Assembly (NCBI RefSeq): GCF_028679125.1
Contig: NZ_JAJRCG010000010.1
Span: forward strand, 18,809 to 82,808
Direction: 5' to 3'
Source of the DNA: Methanoregula sp.
GTDB lineage: Archaea > Halobacteriota > Methanomicrobia > Methanomicrobiales > Methanospirillaceae
DNA length: 64,000 nucleotides
Numbering within the stretch: the first letter of the stretch is position 1; each line of letters starts with the position of its first letter. Shown here in pieces: positions 8,860-17,167 of the stretch. Below the pieces are notes generated by a model, which ran no database searches, was not told the DNA's origin, and saw nothing but the letters and a program-made list of their open reading frames with translations. The translations under genes were made by a program, and so were the position numbers.

Positions 8860-9237
8860 TTATTCGAGTAACAGCGCGTTGATGACGCCGTCCTGGCCGG
8901 GGCGGCTGGTGATCCGTGCGGATCCCAGTTCGGTCTTGATGACTGCACCCTTGTTGAGCAGGTTCCGCCGGACATAGTTCGGGTTTGCCGTGTTCTTCTC
9001 AACGGTCTCGATCTTGACCCTCTTGGTCTCGCCGTTCTTCGGGTTGGTCACATTGGCCAGGTTTGCACGCAGCGCAATGACGATATGATTGCCCCCGTAT
9101 GTCCGGGCGACCCGCGTCCTGTTCTCACCGAGATGGGTCTCTGCGGGTGCACCGCCGATGTCTGCTCTCCTCTTCATCGCTGCCGGGCGGCGCCTGCCAC
9201 CGGTTACCTTCCGAACTGATTCTTTCTGCCACTGCAT
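8860..9237 (-). CDS. rps8e: 30S ribosomal protein S8e
   Basis: A 125-residue eS8 protein of the short archaeal form. Family marks are the N-terminal SVRKVTGGRRRP, the segment GGAPAETHLGENRTR, the GGNHIVIALRAN stretch and the ending QDGVINALLLE. It leads a minus-strand run that continues into an unknown gene and DUF2240, separated by 76 bases. A TATA-like TATATATTCC stretch lies upstream in the gap to hypB. Confidence 0.97.
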   Translation of the reverse strand: MQWQKESVRKVTGGRRRPAAMKRRADIGGAPAETHLGENRTRVARTYGGNHIVIALRANLANVTNPKNGETKRVKIETVEKNTANPNYVRRNLLNKGAVIKTELGSARITSRPGQDGVINALLLE

Positions 9238-9355
9238 GGTGTCACTCTCTGGTATTCTACTCCGGGAATCCTGCCCAAAGATGGTGCTCTATATATTCCT
9301 TTCAGAGATATTTATAGTACTTCTTTGGCCCTGAACGGCCGGTTGCCTGGCCGAT

Positions 9356-10003
9356 TCAGGCAAGGATGGATTCGAGGAGCGCTGCCACGCCGTCACCCGT
9401 CTTCAGGTTGGTCCGGAAGACCGGCATGCCCGGGTTGTAGCGCCTGATATCTGCCTGCATCCGGTCCAGGTTCGCGCCAACGAACGGGGCAAGGTCAACC
9501 TTGTTGATGACCCCGATCGTACAGTCGCGGAACATCATCGGGTGCTTGTTCACCACATCGTCCCCTTCCGTTGAACTGATGACGACAATCCGCTTCTCTG
9601 CCCCGAGTTTGAAATCCGTGGGACAGACCATATTGCCGACGTTCTCAATGAAGAGGATATCGATCTTGTCAAGCGGGAGGTGATCGATCGCGTGTTCTAC
9701 CAGGTGGGCATCGAGATGGCATTCCTTGCCCGTGTTGGCATTGTAGGCCGGGATTCCGGTGGCCACGATCCGCTTGAAATCATCGTCACCGTACACGTCG
9801 CCTGCAATTGCACCGGCCTTGAGCCCTTTCTTCTCGAGCAGGGGTACGAGCCGCTCGATCAGGGCGGTCTTTCCCGAGCCGATCGCCCCCAGCAGGTCGA
9901 ACGCCCGCACCCCGTGGGCCTTCAGGTGCTGTGCATTGTGGTTGGCGAGGGAGTTGTTGGCGTCGTAGACATCCTTCTCCAGCCTGACGTCGATATGATG
10001 CAT
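9356..10003 (-). CDS. hypB: Hydrogenase nickel incorporation GTPase HypB
   Basis: A 215-residue SIMIBI-class GTPase that delivers nickel to [NiFe] hydrogenase large subunits. It has the P-loop GAIGSGKT (about residues 38-45), ENVGNMVCP (about 120), and NKVDL as the guanine-specificity motif (about 168). It lacks the His-rich nickel-storage N-terminus seen in some bacteria. The ATG at 10003 gives a start (MHHIDVRLEKDV) typical of archaeal HypB; the longer open frame upstream is spurious. Its client in this window would be FrhA near the right edge. Confidence 0.93.
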   Translation of the reverse strand: MHHIDVRLEKDVYDANNSLANHNAQHLKAHGVRAFDLLGAIGSGKTALIERLVPLLEKKGLKAGAIAGDVYGDDDFKRIVATGIPAYNANTGKECHLDAHLVEHAIDHLPLDKIDILFIENVGNMVCPTDFKLGAEKRIVVISSTEGDDVVNKHPMMFRDCTIGVINKVDLAPFVGANLDRMQADIRRYNPGMPVFRTNLKTGDGVAALLESILA

Positions 10004-10057
10004 GGTAAATGGTGGGAGCGTGCAGTGTTTATACCTTGACCCACAAACGATCAGACA

Positions 10058-10333
10058 ATGGCAGCTGGTGAGTGCATTATATACCCCTGCTACTTCAATG
10101 TCGCATATTCGCGTGCAGAAGGGCGGCGGGTCCCGCGCAGTCTCGGGGTGAAAGGGCCGGTACTGACGGATCTCGAACGTGCCCTGAAGCGTTCGGGCAT
10201 CGCGTACCGCGTGGAAGATCACCACCACCCGGCCCACTGGACCCGGCGCGAAGGCCGTATTATTGCCGAATGGACAGAGAGCAAGGAGATCCTGATCAGG
10301 AAGATTGCCCAGAAACTGGAGGTCCGTAAATGA
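10058..10333 (+). CDS. srp19: Signal recognition particle 19 kDa subunit
   Basis: A 91-residue SRP19, which binds the 7S RNA and helps load SRP54. The order of conserved elements fits: IIYPCYFNVAYSRAEGRRV at the start, a Pro-Lys-rich turn (LGVKGPVLTDLERAL), and RVEDHHHPAHWTRREGRII in the middle. It is divergent from hypB with a 54-base gap. Its stop overlaps the PHP gene start (ATGA), so the two are translationally coupled. Confidence 0.95.
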   Translation: MAAGECIIYPCYFNVAYSRAEGRRVPRSLGVKGPVLTDLERALKRSGIAYRVEDHHHPAHWTRREGRIIAEWTESKEILIRKIAQKLEVRK

Positions 10334-10983
10334 GCGGGATGTACGATCTTCACACCCACACGATCCTCTCGGACGGCGAGATGCTCCCCATCGAGCTCAT
10401 CCGGAGGATGGCAGTGACCGGGTATACCACCGTGGCGATCACCGATCACGTGGATCTCTCCAATGCAGAGTCCGTGCTCGCCACGCTGGATCTGGTCCGG
10501 GATTCCGCAGCACTCTTTGGCGTACGCCTGCTCTGTGGTGTGGAGATCACCCACGTGCCCCCGACCCAGATCGCATCACTCGCAAAAGCGTCAAAAGCTG
10601 CAGGTGCGGATATCGTTGTCGTCCATGGAGAGACACCGGTCGAGCCGGTGGCCGAAGGCACCAATCATGCCGCGTGCACATGCAAATACGTGAATGTTCT
10701 CGGCCACCCGGGGCTCATCACCTTAAAGGATGCAAAGGCTGCGGCAAAGAACGGCATTGCCCTTGAGCTCACCTCCCGGGGGGGGCATAACCGGACCAAC
10801 GGCCATGTTGCACAGGTTGCGCAGGAAGCCGGGTGCCAGCTGGTCGTTGACTCTGATGCGCATGCACCTCACGATATCCTTGACGAACGGGCGAAATTTA
10901 TCATTGCCAAAGGGGCCGGACTGACCGATGCGGAGTGCAAACGGGTGCTATCTTTAAATATCGACCAATTCCTGGGTTTCTGA
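10330..10983 (+). CDS. PHP-domain phosphoesterase (histidinol-phosphatase family)
   Basis: A 217-residue PHP protein. Metal ligands visible are the DLHTHT motif (residues 6-11), H at ITDHVD (about 40), E at GVEITH (about 73), H at VVHGET (about 98), GHPG (about 126) and the DSDAHAP motif (about 175-181). A trinuclear-metal phosphoesterase active site therefore looks complete. The substrate is uncertain: many archaeal members of this size are annotated as histidinol phosphatase-like. The start overlaps the SRP19 stop. Confidence 0.88.
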   Translation: MSGMYDLHTHTILSDGEMLPIELIRRMAVTGYTTVAITDHVDLSNAESVLATLDLVRDSAALFGVRLLCGVEITHVPPTQIASLAKASKAAGADIVVVHGETPVEPVAEGTNHAACTCKYVNVLGHPGLITLKDAKAAAKNGIALELTSRGGHNRTNGHVAQVAQEAGCQLVVDSDAHAPHDILDERAKFIIAKGAGLTDAECKRVLSLNIDQFLGF

Positions 10984-11084
10984 ATTTTCATATTTATACT
11001 TTCATGCAATGTTTAAATAGCGTGCCGTCACACATATATAGATTACTAAAAAATTCCAGAATTATTGTATCCTTGAGGTTACTC

Positions 11085-11309
11085 GTGAAAGTTGTTGGTC
11101 GAGCGATGAGCACCGTTGGCAGCCGGATGCTCATTATCCAGTGCGATGCCGCCCAGCTCCCGCCTCTCTACAGCGAGGTTTCCGATCGCCATATGAAACC
11201 GGTCGGGAAGATACTGGATCTCTTCGGGAACGTGAAGGCTCCGTATGCCGCCGTTCTCTGCCGGGATAAGTGCACTGTCCAGCCCAATGAAAAACTCTTC
11301 ACAAAGTAA
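11085..11309 (+). CDS. gar1: H/ACA ribonucleoprotein core protein Gar1
   Basis: A protein of about 74 residues matching archaeal Gar1, the small beta-barrel that helps the H/ACA pseudouridylation complex bind and release substrate. Marks are VKVVGRAMSTVGSRMLII, the central PVGKILDLFGNVKAPYAAV block and the closing RDKCTVQPNEKLFT. No ATG fits. The GTG at 11085 was chosen because GAGGT sits five bases upstream; a TTG at 11073 is the alternative. It is followed by TFB 64 bases downstream, a gar1-tfb arrangement widely conserved in Euryarchaeota. Confidence 0.88.
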   Translation: MKVVGRAMSTVGSRMLIIQCDAAQLPPLYSEVSDRHMKPVGKILDLFGNVKAPYAAVLCRDKCTVQPNEKLFTK

Positions 11310-11373
11310 CATCCCACAGATGCAGGCCCCGTAATCAGAAAGCAAAATCCAATCTCAGAACAGGTGAATGTGG

Positions 11374-12378
11374 ATGCAGGAAATTGAAAAATTAAAGGTT
11401 CTCCAGTCTGAGCGTGAAGCGCTCAAGTCCCGCACGAAGCAGAAAGAGCAGGAGAAAAAAGCCGAGAACCATACCGAAACCGTCTGCCCGGAGTGTGGCG
11501 GCAGGCAGTTAGTCCATGACTACGAGCGGGCAGAACTGGTCTGCCAGAGCTGTGGTCTCGTCATTGACGATGATTTCATTGACCGCGGCCCGGAGTGGCG
11601 TGCGTTTGACCATGACCAGCGGATGAAGCGCTCCCGTGTCGGCGCCCCGATGACCTTCACGATCCACGACAAGGGTCTCTCAACCATGATTGACTGGCGC
11701 AACCGGGACTCCTACGGCAGGGCCATCTCCTCCAAGAACCGTGCCCAGCTCTACCGTCTCCGCAAGTGGCAGCGCCGGATCCGTGTCAGCAATGCAACGG
11801 AACGCAACCTTGCATTTGCATTATCAGAACTGGACCGGATGGCGTCCGCTCTTGGTCTCCCGCGGAACGTGCGTGAGACTGCAGCGGTCGTGTACCGTGA
11901 TGCCGTGGACAAGAACCTGATCCGCGGCCGGAGCATTGAAGGTGTTGCAGCAGCAGCGCTCTATGCAGCCTGCCGGCAGTGCAGTGTTCCGCGGACACTG
12001 GACGAGATCGCAGAAGTATCCCGTGTGTCTAGGAAAGAGATTGGCAGGACCTACCGGTTCATCTCCCGGGAACTGGGCCTGAAGCTCCTCCCGACATCGC
12101 CCATAGACTACGTGCCCCGGTTCTGCTCGGGTCTCACCCTCAAGGGCGAGGTGCAGAGCCGTGCCGTAGAAATTCTCCGGCAGGCTGGAGAGCGCGAACT
12201 GACCAGCGGCCGGGGTCCGACCGGTGTTGCAGCCGCCGCCATCTACATCTCCTCCATCCTTGGCGGGGAGCGGCGCACGCAGCGTGAAGTGGCAGAGGTT
12301 GCCGGTGTGACTGAAGTCACCATACGGAACCGGTACAAGGAACTGGCGGAGAAACTGGATATCGAAATTATCCTGTAA
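11374..12378 (+). CDS. tfb: Transcription initiation factor IIB (TFB)
   Basis: A 334-residue archaeal TFB. It has an N-terminal zinc ribbon (CPECGG...CQSCGLV, about residues 33-58), a B-finger/reader with EWRAFD, and two cyclin-like repeats (about 125-215 and 220-315). Each repeat carries the [17 protein letters not shown] / [15 protein letters not shown] signature. It bridges TBP-TATA and RNA polymerase. The second ATG (11374) was chosen because AGGTGA sits six bases before it and directly abuts the ATG at 11368. A T7 tract follows the stop. Confidence 0.96.
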   Translation: MQEIEKLKVLQSEREALKSRTKQKEQEKKAENHTETVCPECGGRQLVHDYERAELVCQSCGLVIDDDFIDRGPEWRAFDHDQRMKRSRVGAPMTFTIHDKGLSTMIDWRNRDSYGRAISSKNRAQLYRLRKWQRRIRVSNATERNLAFALSELDRMASALGLPRNVRETAAVVYRDAVDKNLIRGRSIEGVAAAALYAACRQCSVPRTLDEIAEVSRVSRKEIGRTYRFISRELGLKLLPTSPIDYVPRFCSGLTLKGEVQSRAVEILRQAGERELTSGRGPTGVAAAAIYISSILGGERRTQREVAEVAGVTEVTIRNRYKELAEKLDIEIIL

Positions 12379-12379
12379 C

Positions 12380-12386
12380 TTTTTTT
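12380..12386 (+). terminator. Oligo-T terminator after TFB
   Basis: Seven T residues start two bases after the TFB stop codon, matching archaeal intrinsic termination. The tract separates the gar1-tfb unit from the tRNA-Ala gene. Confidence 0.45.
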
Positions 12387-12450
12387 GTCCCGTACCCGGG
12401 ACGCCAACAACTATATTCCACCCGGCTCAAATCATATAGAACACAGCAGC

Positions 12451-12522
12451 GGGCTCGTAGATCAGGGGTAGATCGCTACGTTCGCAACGTAGAGGCCGCG
12501 GGTTCAAATCCCGCCGGGTCCA
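12451..12522 (+). tRNA. tRNA-Ala (CGC)
   Basis: A full cloverleaf of 72 bases. The acceptor is GGGCTCG/CGGGTCC with the G3-U70 wobble pair that is the alanine identity element. The D-arm is GATC...GATC. The anticodon stem CTACG/CGTAG closes the loop TTCGCAA (anticodon CGC). The T-arm is GCGGG-TTCAAAT-CCCGC, and the discriminator is A. CCA is not encoded. A TATA-like CTATAT lies about 40 bases upstream, and a T7 tract follows from 12527. Confidence 0.96.
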
Positions 12523-12526
12523 TGCA

Positions 12527-12533
12527 TTTTTTT
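12527..12533 (+). terminator. Oligo-T tract ending tRNA-Ala(CGC)
   Basis: Seven T residues five bases after the tRNA 3' end, immediately followed by six A residues. The sequence therefore offers an oligo-T on both strands and could also end the small gene transcribed from the right. Confidence 0.45.
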
Positions 12534-12553
12534 AAAAAAGAGATTTCTGATGG

Positions 12554-12739
12554 TTACTTTTTCTGCAGAAGTGTCTGCACTTCGCTCTCCAGCGTTGACT
12601 TCATCTTCTCAATAGCCTCGTTGAGATCGTTCGTTGTCGTGATCATGAACGAGTTGTCGCTCTTGGGATCATGGTAGTTGACGATATATTCGATCTGTCC
12701 GTCTTTTGCCTTCTTGGGTTCGATGATCAGTTTTGCCAT
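12554..12739 (-). CDS. Small conserved protein of unknown function
   Basis: A 61-residue, highly charged protein starting MAKLIIEPKKAKDGQIEYIV, with two or three strands followed by a long helix (about residues 36-60). It has no Cys, no signal peptide and no membrane segment. The ATG at 12739 is preceded by GGGAGT at good spacing; the open frame to 12889 is not convincing. It lies between the two tRNA-Ala genes on the opposite strand. Function is unknown. Confidence 0.6.
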   Translation of the reverse strand: MAKLIIEPKKAKDGQIEYIVNYHDPKSDNSFMITTTNDLNEAIEKMKSTLESEVQTLLQKK

Positions 12740-12937
12740 GAAAACTCCCTCCCGGATTGCATATCCCGAGTAGTATTCCGGTATCTCACCCGGCTCACAA
12801 AATTGTTTTGCTTTCTGGGTAAATCCTGCCGCGCCCCTGGATGAAACCGGGACCGCGTGACTGGAAATACCCGGAAGGATCAGTAACAACTATATGGAAT
12901 CCGCAGAAAAATAGTATGCCGCAAGCATAGATGCAGC

Positions 12938-13009
12938 GGGCTCGTAGATCAGGGGTAGATCGCTACGTTTGCAACGTAGAGGCCACGGGTTCAAATCCCG
13001 TCGAGTCCA
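12938..13009 (+). tRNA. tRNA-Ala (TGC)
   Basis: A cloverleaf with loop TTTGCAA (anticodon TGC), acceptor GGGCTCG/CGAGTCC with the G3-U70 pair, T-arm ACGGG-TTCAAAT-CCCGT and discriminator A. It differs from tRNA-Ala(CGC), 487 bases upstream, at four positions: the wobble base, a compensatory G-C to A-U pair in the T-stem, and one acceptor base. The same 11-base AACAACTATAT sequence lies upstream of both genes, about 40-50 bases before the 5' end. CCA is not encoded. Confidence 0.96.
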
Positions 13010-13368
13010 TCTCTTGTTTTCTTGATTTTTTCCAGGACCGTGAGGTCTTTTCAGGATCGAAAAGCGAGTCCATGATTCCTGACATGCATTCTCTCTTACT
13101 AAAAAATGTCATACCCTCCATAAATCCGAAAACTATGTCATGGACTGGGGTTATGACTCCGAAAAAATGCACCGGTTTATCCGTGACATTCACAACTCAG
13201 ATTCGGAGCCGATCTGAAATTACAGACATTCCCGATCCAGAAGACGGAAATCTCTTGCAGGATCATTCTCGCTGACTTTGACAGGGTTATACAATTTGTT
13301 TGAAGTAAGGTTTTCTTTCGAGTAACATTTTTCAATCAAGGTCCGGCAAAAAAATTTCAACCAGGGTT

Positions 13369-13440
13369 TGATAGATCCGGAAACGGTTTTCGATCGCGAT
13401 CGGGATCGCGATGAAAATTTTCAAATCAAAGCTTGATGAA
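13369..13440. repeat. Long repeat, copy 1, with 9+2+9 inverted repeat
   Basis: Pairs with 13649-13720 at a constant offset of 280 bases. The core, 13387-13428, matches the second copy at 41 of 42 positions. Inside it, ATCGCGATC-GG-GATCGCGAT (13393-13412) is a perfect inverted repeat, followed by the palindrome GAAAATTTTC. Confidence 0.85.
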
Positions 13441-13648
13441 AAAAATTTCATCAGGGTCTGCCTGAAATTTTTAATCAAGGTCTGGTTGCAAAAAGTTAAA
13501 CAGATCTGTCTCAATCCGGGCAGGGTATCTACGACGGCAATCAGATCGAGACGGCAGTTTTTCAATCAAGGTCCGGTTGAAATTTTTTCAGCAGGGTCTG
13601 CAAAAAATATTTTCATCAAGGTCTGGTTGAAAAATAAAAATCAAACCC

Positions 13649-13720
13649 TGATGGATCTGCGAATGGTTTTCAATCGCGATCGGGATCGCGATGAAAATTT
13701 TCAAATCAGGGTTTGATGGA
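13649..13720. repeat. Long repeat, copy 2, with 9+2+9 inverted repeat
   Basis: Second copy of the 72-base imperfect repeat. The GC-rich inverted repeat (13673-13692) and the following GAAAATTTTC palindrome are unchanged from copy 1, while the flanks have diverged. Conservation is therefore concentrated on the hairpin. Confidence 0.85.
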
Positions 13721-13822
13721 AGATGTATACCAGCAGTATGACTGCCCGGGGATCAACCGGGCCCAGGACGGTGGCGATCAAATCTGCAGAATCGGGTTTT
13801 CAGCAGAGCAATTGTTTTAAAA

Positions 13823-14266
13823 TCAGTCAACCCAGTCAAGCAGGTGACTGCTCTTGTCCTGCTCTTCGTGCTGGATCAGTTTCCGCTTGACTTTCTTCAC
13901 CGCTTCCGTTGCCGGTGACGGCGGTGTATCATACTGCCCAAGGTCCATGTAATCATGGGTCAGCCAGTCGTCCCCGCTGCTGATCTCATGCACCAGTTTC
14001 GGTTCCGTGTTCTCCCGTGCAGGAGTGGGTTCGGATTCGTCATGGAGCGGGTATGCAGGGACAGGTTGTTCCAGAGAAACGGGAGCCTGCGGCACGAACT
14101 CTGAGGGTGATGGGACGGCCGCAAGCACCGGGGGAACCGGGGCGACCGGCCGCGACGGGGCCGGCTGGCTGTCCGAACGGAAGATGAGGAAATCCACAAA
14201 ATCCTCCACCTCCCGGCGCTGCTCTGGAGTGAGCCGGTCCAGCTTGTTCGGTAGTAAATCCATCAT
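13823..14266 (-). CDS. Protein with DUF2281-like N-terminus and proline-rich linker
   Basis: A 147-residue protein. Residues 1-31 (LPNKLDRLTPEQRREVEDFVDFLIFR) resemble the short helical DUF2281 motif found in antitoxin-like proteins. Residues 35-85 are a Pro/Ala/Val-rich, probably disordered linker. The C-terminal 60 residues are acidic, then basic (AVKKVKRKLIQHEEQ). No toxin gene lies beside it. Function is unknown; two adjacent ATG codons make the exact start ambiguous by one residue. It is separated from thiL by 80 bases, so co-transcription is uncertain. Confidence 0.6.
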   Translation of the reverse strand: MMDLLPNKLDRLTPEQRREVEDFVDFLIFRSDSQPAPSRPVAPVPPVLAAVPSPSEFVPQAPVSLEQPVPAYPLHDESEPTPARENTEPKLVHEISSGDDWLTHDYMDLGQYDTPPSPATEAVKKVKRKLIQHEEQDKSSHLLDWVD

Positions 14267-14346
14267 TCGAACCTCCCGGTCAATCAGTAACTACCATATC
14301 TTTTCCCGATTGTATTTAAGAGAAATGCGAAGGAGAAAATAAAAAA

Positions 14347-15210
14347 TTATTCCCATTTGTGCTGGTAGCCCCGCTTCTCCAGGGGCTTGCCATCCACGGT
14401 AGCCGTACGCTGCGGGACAACGGTGCCGATGACCGTTGCATCCACACCGGCAACCGGGAACCGGTCGGGTGCGATCGTGAAGATCAGTTCGTAATCCCCG
14501 CCGCCATACAGCGCAAGTTCGAGTGCCTGCTTTGCGGGAATACCGGCGGGAAGGGGAAGTTTTGACGAATCGATCGCAAACCCGCAGTCGTTTGCGCTCA
14601 TCAGGTCATAGAGCGAGAGTGCAATCCCGTCGCTGTCGTCCATCATCGCGCTCACACCGGCCCTGCCAAGGAGTTGTCCCTCCGTAACCCGGGGCTGCGG
14701 CTCGAACAGGAACTTCTCGAACTGGTGGTAGCCGTCCAGCCATGCCTGCGCCTGTCCCGGAATGCCGGTAATACAGACCAGGTCACCCGGCCAGGTGCCG
14801 GCTCTCCGGGCAATATCCCTCCGGTCAACGAGGCCCAGGCCGGTCGTCACGACCGTAAGTTCGTTATGGTGGTCGATGTCGCCGCCAATGATCTCCGTCC
14901 CGTACTTCGTGCAGCAGTCCTTTGCGCCCTGCATCACGTCCTTAAGGCTCTTCCAGTCATCGAGCCCGACCGCGATGAGCAGGAATTTCGGCGACGCTCC
15001 CATGCTCGCGATATCCGAGAGCGTGACCGCCGCGCTCATCCATCCGGCCTGCCAGTCGGTCATACCCTCGACAAAGTCCGTTGACCGGTGGAGCATGTCG
15101 GTCGTTGCCACCATCACCTGTCCGCCGCAGGCAAATTCAGCACAGTCATCGAGGCACCTGTCCTTTCCGACAATGCCCATCACCACGTTCAGGAGTTCCC
15201 GGTCATCCAC
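14347..15210 (-). CDS. thiL: Thiamine-monophosphate kinase
   Basis: A 287-residue ThiL, which phosphorylates thiamine monophosphate to the diphosphate cofactor. It is an AIR-synthase-fold protein. Visible marks are VATTDMLHRSTDF (about residues 34-46), the TLSDIASMGASP segment (about 62-73), IIGGDIDHHNELTV, DDSDGIALSLYDL (about 190-202) and GGGDYELIFTI (about 235-245). The start overlaps the stop of the upstream DUF460 gene by eight bases, indicating translational coupling. Confidence 0.92.
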   Translation of the reverse strand: MDDRELLNVVMGIVGKDRCLDDCAEFACGGQVMVATTDMLHRSTDFVEGMTDWQAGWMSAAVTLSDIASMGASPKFLLIAVGLDDWKSLKDVMQGAKDCCTKYGTEIIGGDIDHHNELTVVTTGLGLVDRRDIARRAGTWPGDLVCITGIPGQAQAWLDGYHQFEKFLFEPQPRVTEGQLLGRAGVSAMMDDSDGIALSLYDLMSANDCGFAIDSSKLPLPAGIPAKQALELALYGGGDYELIFTIAPDRFPVAGVDATVIGTVVPQRTATVDGKPLEKRGYQHKWE

Positions 15211-17167
15211 CTTTCTTCACTTCCTTACCGCGTTCGCTCTTGTACTCCTTGAATATGTGCTCGATCATTGCAGTCTTCTTCTCCCGCTCGTGCAGATCCT
15301 GCGTCTCCCGCCAGCGGTGCAGAGCCGCGTCGAGCGCATCCTTGCCGCACAGCCCCTGCTTGCCCCTGATCTGGGTGCTCGTCTCCCGGTCGGAAAGGAG
15401 CGGGATCGCGGCTTCCCGGAACGACGGGAGCAGCTGGGGATCGCTCCCGGCAAGCGTCTTTTCGCCCATAATGATCGCACCGGCTTTGAGTTCCGCGAGA
15501 TCCTTGAGCACGCTCCTCCCCCAGCCATCGGTCCGGTTCACGTACACGATATCGCCCTCATCAACCCCGACATCCTCCACGAGCCGGCGCAGCCCCTCTC
15601 GGGTCAGGGTCTCCATCACCTTGACCGGCACAACGTCCCCGTCCATTGAGAGTTCGGCAAATTTTTTGATCCGGGCAAGGCGTTTTACCAGGTTCCGGTT
15701 GTGCCGCTCTTCCTTGTGCAGGCGCTTTTTGAGACTCTGGATGACCGCGTCGCGCTTCACCACCTCGCTGTCCTTTGCCAGTTCCGCGTCCCGCACGGTG
15801 TGGACTTTTTTCAGCCGGGCTGATAGCCTGTGGATCTCGTAGTCCTTTCCCTTCACCTCTTCCTGGAGTTCGGCAACAAAGGTCTTCAGGCGCTTCACCA
15901 TCCCGTCCAGCACCCGGACCCGCTCATCGTGCTTCTCATCAACGGCCACCGGGGGTGCCTGCACTACCGCAGGTTTTGCCACCGCGTTCATATCGCCAAT
16001 CACCTGGTCGAGCGACTGCCCCCGGATCACCCGGGCCCGCACCTCATCCAGATCGTGGCCCGGGGGAATGCGTTTCATCAGGCTCTGGAACCGCTGGCGG
16101 TAATGGCGGTAAGCATCGAGTGCCGCTGAGAGGGCATCCCGTTCGTGGTCGTTCGCGTACTCGAACGGTTCGGTCAGATCCATCTTGGTCTCCACGCTCG
16201 TGTCCTGCTTTGGCGTGAATGCAACCGCTGCAAACGCCCTGCGAATCTTCTCGACCGTGAAGGGCATCGGCTCGACATCGGAGGCGATGACCAGCGGCTT
16301 TCCCACCTTGTAGAGCGATTCTATCACATCCGACATGTTCATCTGCCGGGAACTGGCGAGATGGAGGATGTTGCCGTCAAGGTCGAGTGCGGCAATACCT
16401 GTGGTGGTGCCGGGATCGATCCCGACAATCAGGTATCGCGGTTTTGCAAAGAGCGGACGGAACCGGATCCGCTCGAGCCGCTTGCCGCTGATCCTGACCT
16501 GCACGTCCGATCCGCGGTACATGGAGACCGGAACCTGGTCCCGGGTGGCAAAGACCCGGAACGCGACCCGGCTGCACCCCCCGAATGCCTTTGTCTCCTT
16601 CTTCTCGTACCGCAGGCCGGCAGCTACGAGCGCCTGCTCGATCTCGCGGCCCTTGAACTGGACGGCCCCGTGCATCTTCCGGACGTACCGGTTCTGGCTC
16701 CACCCGCCCTTGCCCGGCGAGCGGTGCCGGCTGACCACGATCTCGCTCTCGTTCTCGAAGGCGATCACCTCCGCGCCGGCGCCCAGCGTGGCAACCTGCG
16801 CCGTTGTCCGGGCTTCCGCAAAGGGATCGAACTTGTTGAAGCTGATATTGTACCGGCCGGCAACCTTCTGGAGCGTCTCCTTGCGCTCGCCCCCGGTTAC
16901 CTGCACGAGCCGGGTCTGCGGGGGCAGGCCCTGTAAAAAGAAGAAGAGTTCGTGCTGGTCGGCCGCGATTTCCTGAAGACTGTCGACTGCGAGGATGTCC
17001 GGCTGCTCTGCGGAGAGCATACGGAAGAGGCGGAAGAGCGAGACTTCCGACTCGCTTTCGATCCGGGATCCATCCATCCGCACAAGGGCATACATCGGCC
17101 GACGGGATCGCGACCGGACAGAGCCTTTGATGATGTCGATACCAAAGACCTTCAGCCGGTCACCCAT
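15203..17167 (-). CDS. COG2433 / DUF460 protein (RNase H-like fold with coiled coil)
   Basis: A 654-residue archaeal protein of the DUF460 family. The N-terminal half begins GDRLKVFGIDIIKGS and contains a second RNase H-like core starting YLIVGIDPGTTTGIAALD (about residues 245-262). The first Asp of each matches the acidic metal-site strand of RuvC/RNase H folds. Residues about 430-510 are a charged coiled coil (VKGKDYEIHRLSARLKKV), and the rest is an alpha/beta domain. A nucleic-acid role is inferred from the fold and from co-transcription with rio2. The ATG at 17167 overlaps rio2 by 16 bases; the open frame continues far upstream, but that part is antisense-like noise within rio2. Confidence 0.85.
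   Translation of the reverse strand: MGDRLKVFGIDIIKGSVRSRSRRPMYALVRMDGSRIESESEVSLFRLFRMLSAEQPDILAVDSLQEIAADQHELFFFLQGLPPQTRLVQVTGGERKETLQKVAGRYNISFNKFDPFAEARTTAQVATLGAGAEVIAFENESEIVVSRHRSPGKGGWSQNRYVRKMHGAVQFKGREIEQALVAAGLRYEKKETKAFGGCSRVAFRVFATRDQVPVSMYRGSDVQVRISGKRLERIRFRPLFAKPRYLIVGIDPGTTTGIAALDLDGNILHLASSRQMNMSDVIESLYKVGKPLVIASDVEPMPFTVEKIRRAFAAVAFTPKQDTSVETKMDLTEPFEYANDHERDALSAALDAYRHYRQRFQSLMKRIPPGHDLDEVRARVIRGQSLDQVIGDMNAVAKPAVVQAPPVAVDEKHDERVRVLDGMVKRLKTFVAELQEEVKGKDYEIHRLSARLKKVHTVRDAELAKDSEVVKRDAVIQSLKKRLHKEERHNRNLVKRLARIKKFAELSMDGDVVPVKVMETLTREGLRRLVEDVGVDEGDIVYVNRTDGWGRSVLKDLAELKAGAIIMGEKTLAGSDPQLLPSFREAAIPLLSDRETSTQIRGKQGLCGKDALDAALHRWRETQDLHEREKKTAMIEHIFKEYKSERGKEVKKGG

Larger units (their letters stand above)
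13328..13720. repeat. Degenerate short-repeat field, AT-rich
   Basis: At least eight copies of a loose unit of the form ATCARGGTCYGGTTGAAA, in forward or inverted orientation, separated by A- or T-rich spacers. Good copies begin near 13334, 13449, 13473, 13564, 13589, 13614 and 13705, and an inverted one lies near 13641. Spacing between neighbours is often 23-25 bases. The base composition is far more AT-rich than the flanking genes. Nothing suggests coding. Confidence 0.7.
13010..13822. other. 813-base intergenic region without a credible gene
   Basis: The first 300 bases after the tRNA are AT-rich and carry short open frames that lack ribosome-binding sites and codon bias. The rest (13328-13720) is a field of degenerate repeats, described separately. 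An open frame at 13411-13716 repeats words such as FLIKVWL and IFIKVWL, but the DNA unit spacing (23-25 bases) is not a multiple of three, so it looks like repeat DNA rather than a gene. Confidence 0.6.

Noticed and set aside
12963..13193. 76-codon minus-strand open frame
   Set aside because: Its end reads through the tRNA-Ala gene in antisense, giving the tell-tale TGFEPVAST product seen when tRNA genes are mistranslated.
13328..13720. CRISPR array
   Set aside because: Units are degenerate, occur in both orientations, and the spacers are short A/T runs rather than unique 30-40-base sequences. No cas genes are in the window.
13328..13720. Replication origin
   Set aside because: AT-rich iterated sequence is suggestive, but there is no Cdc6/Orc1 gene in the window and no recognisable origin recognition box.
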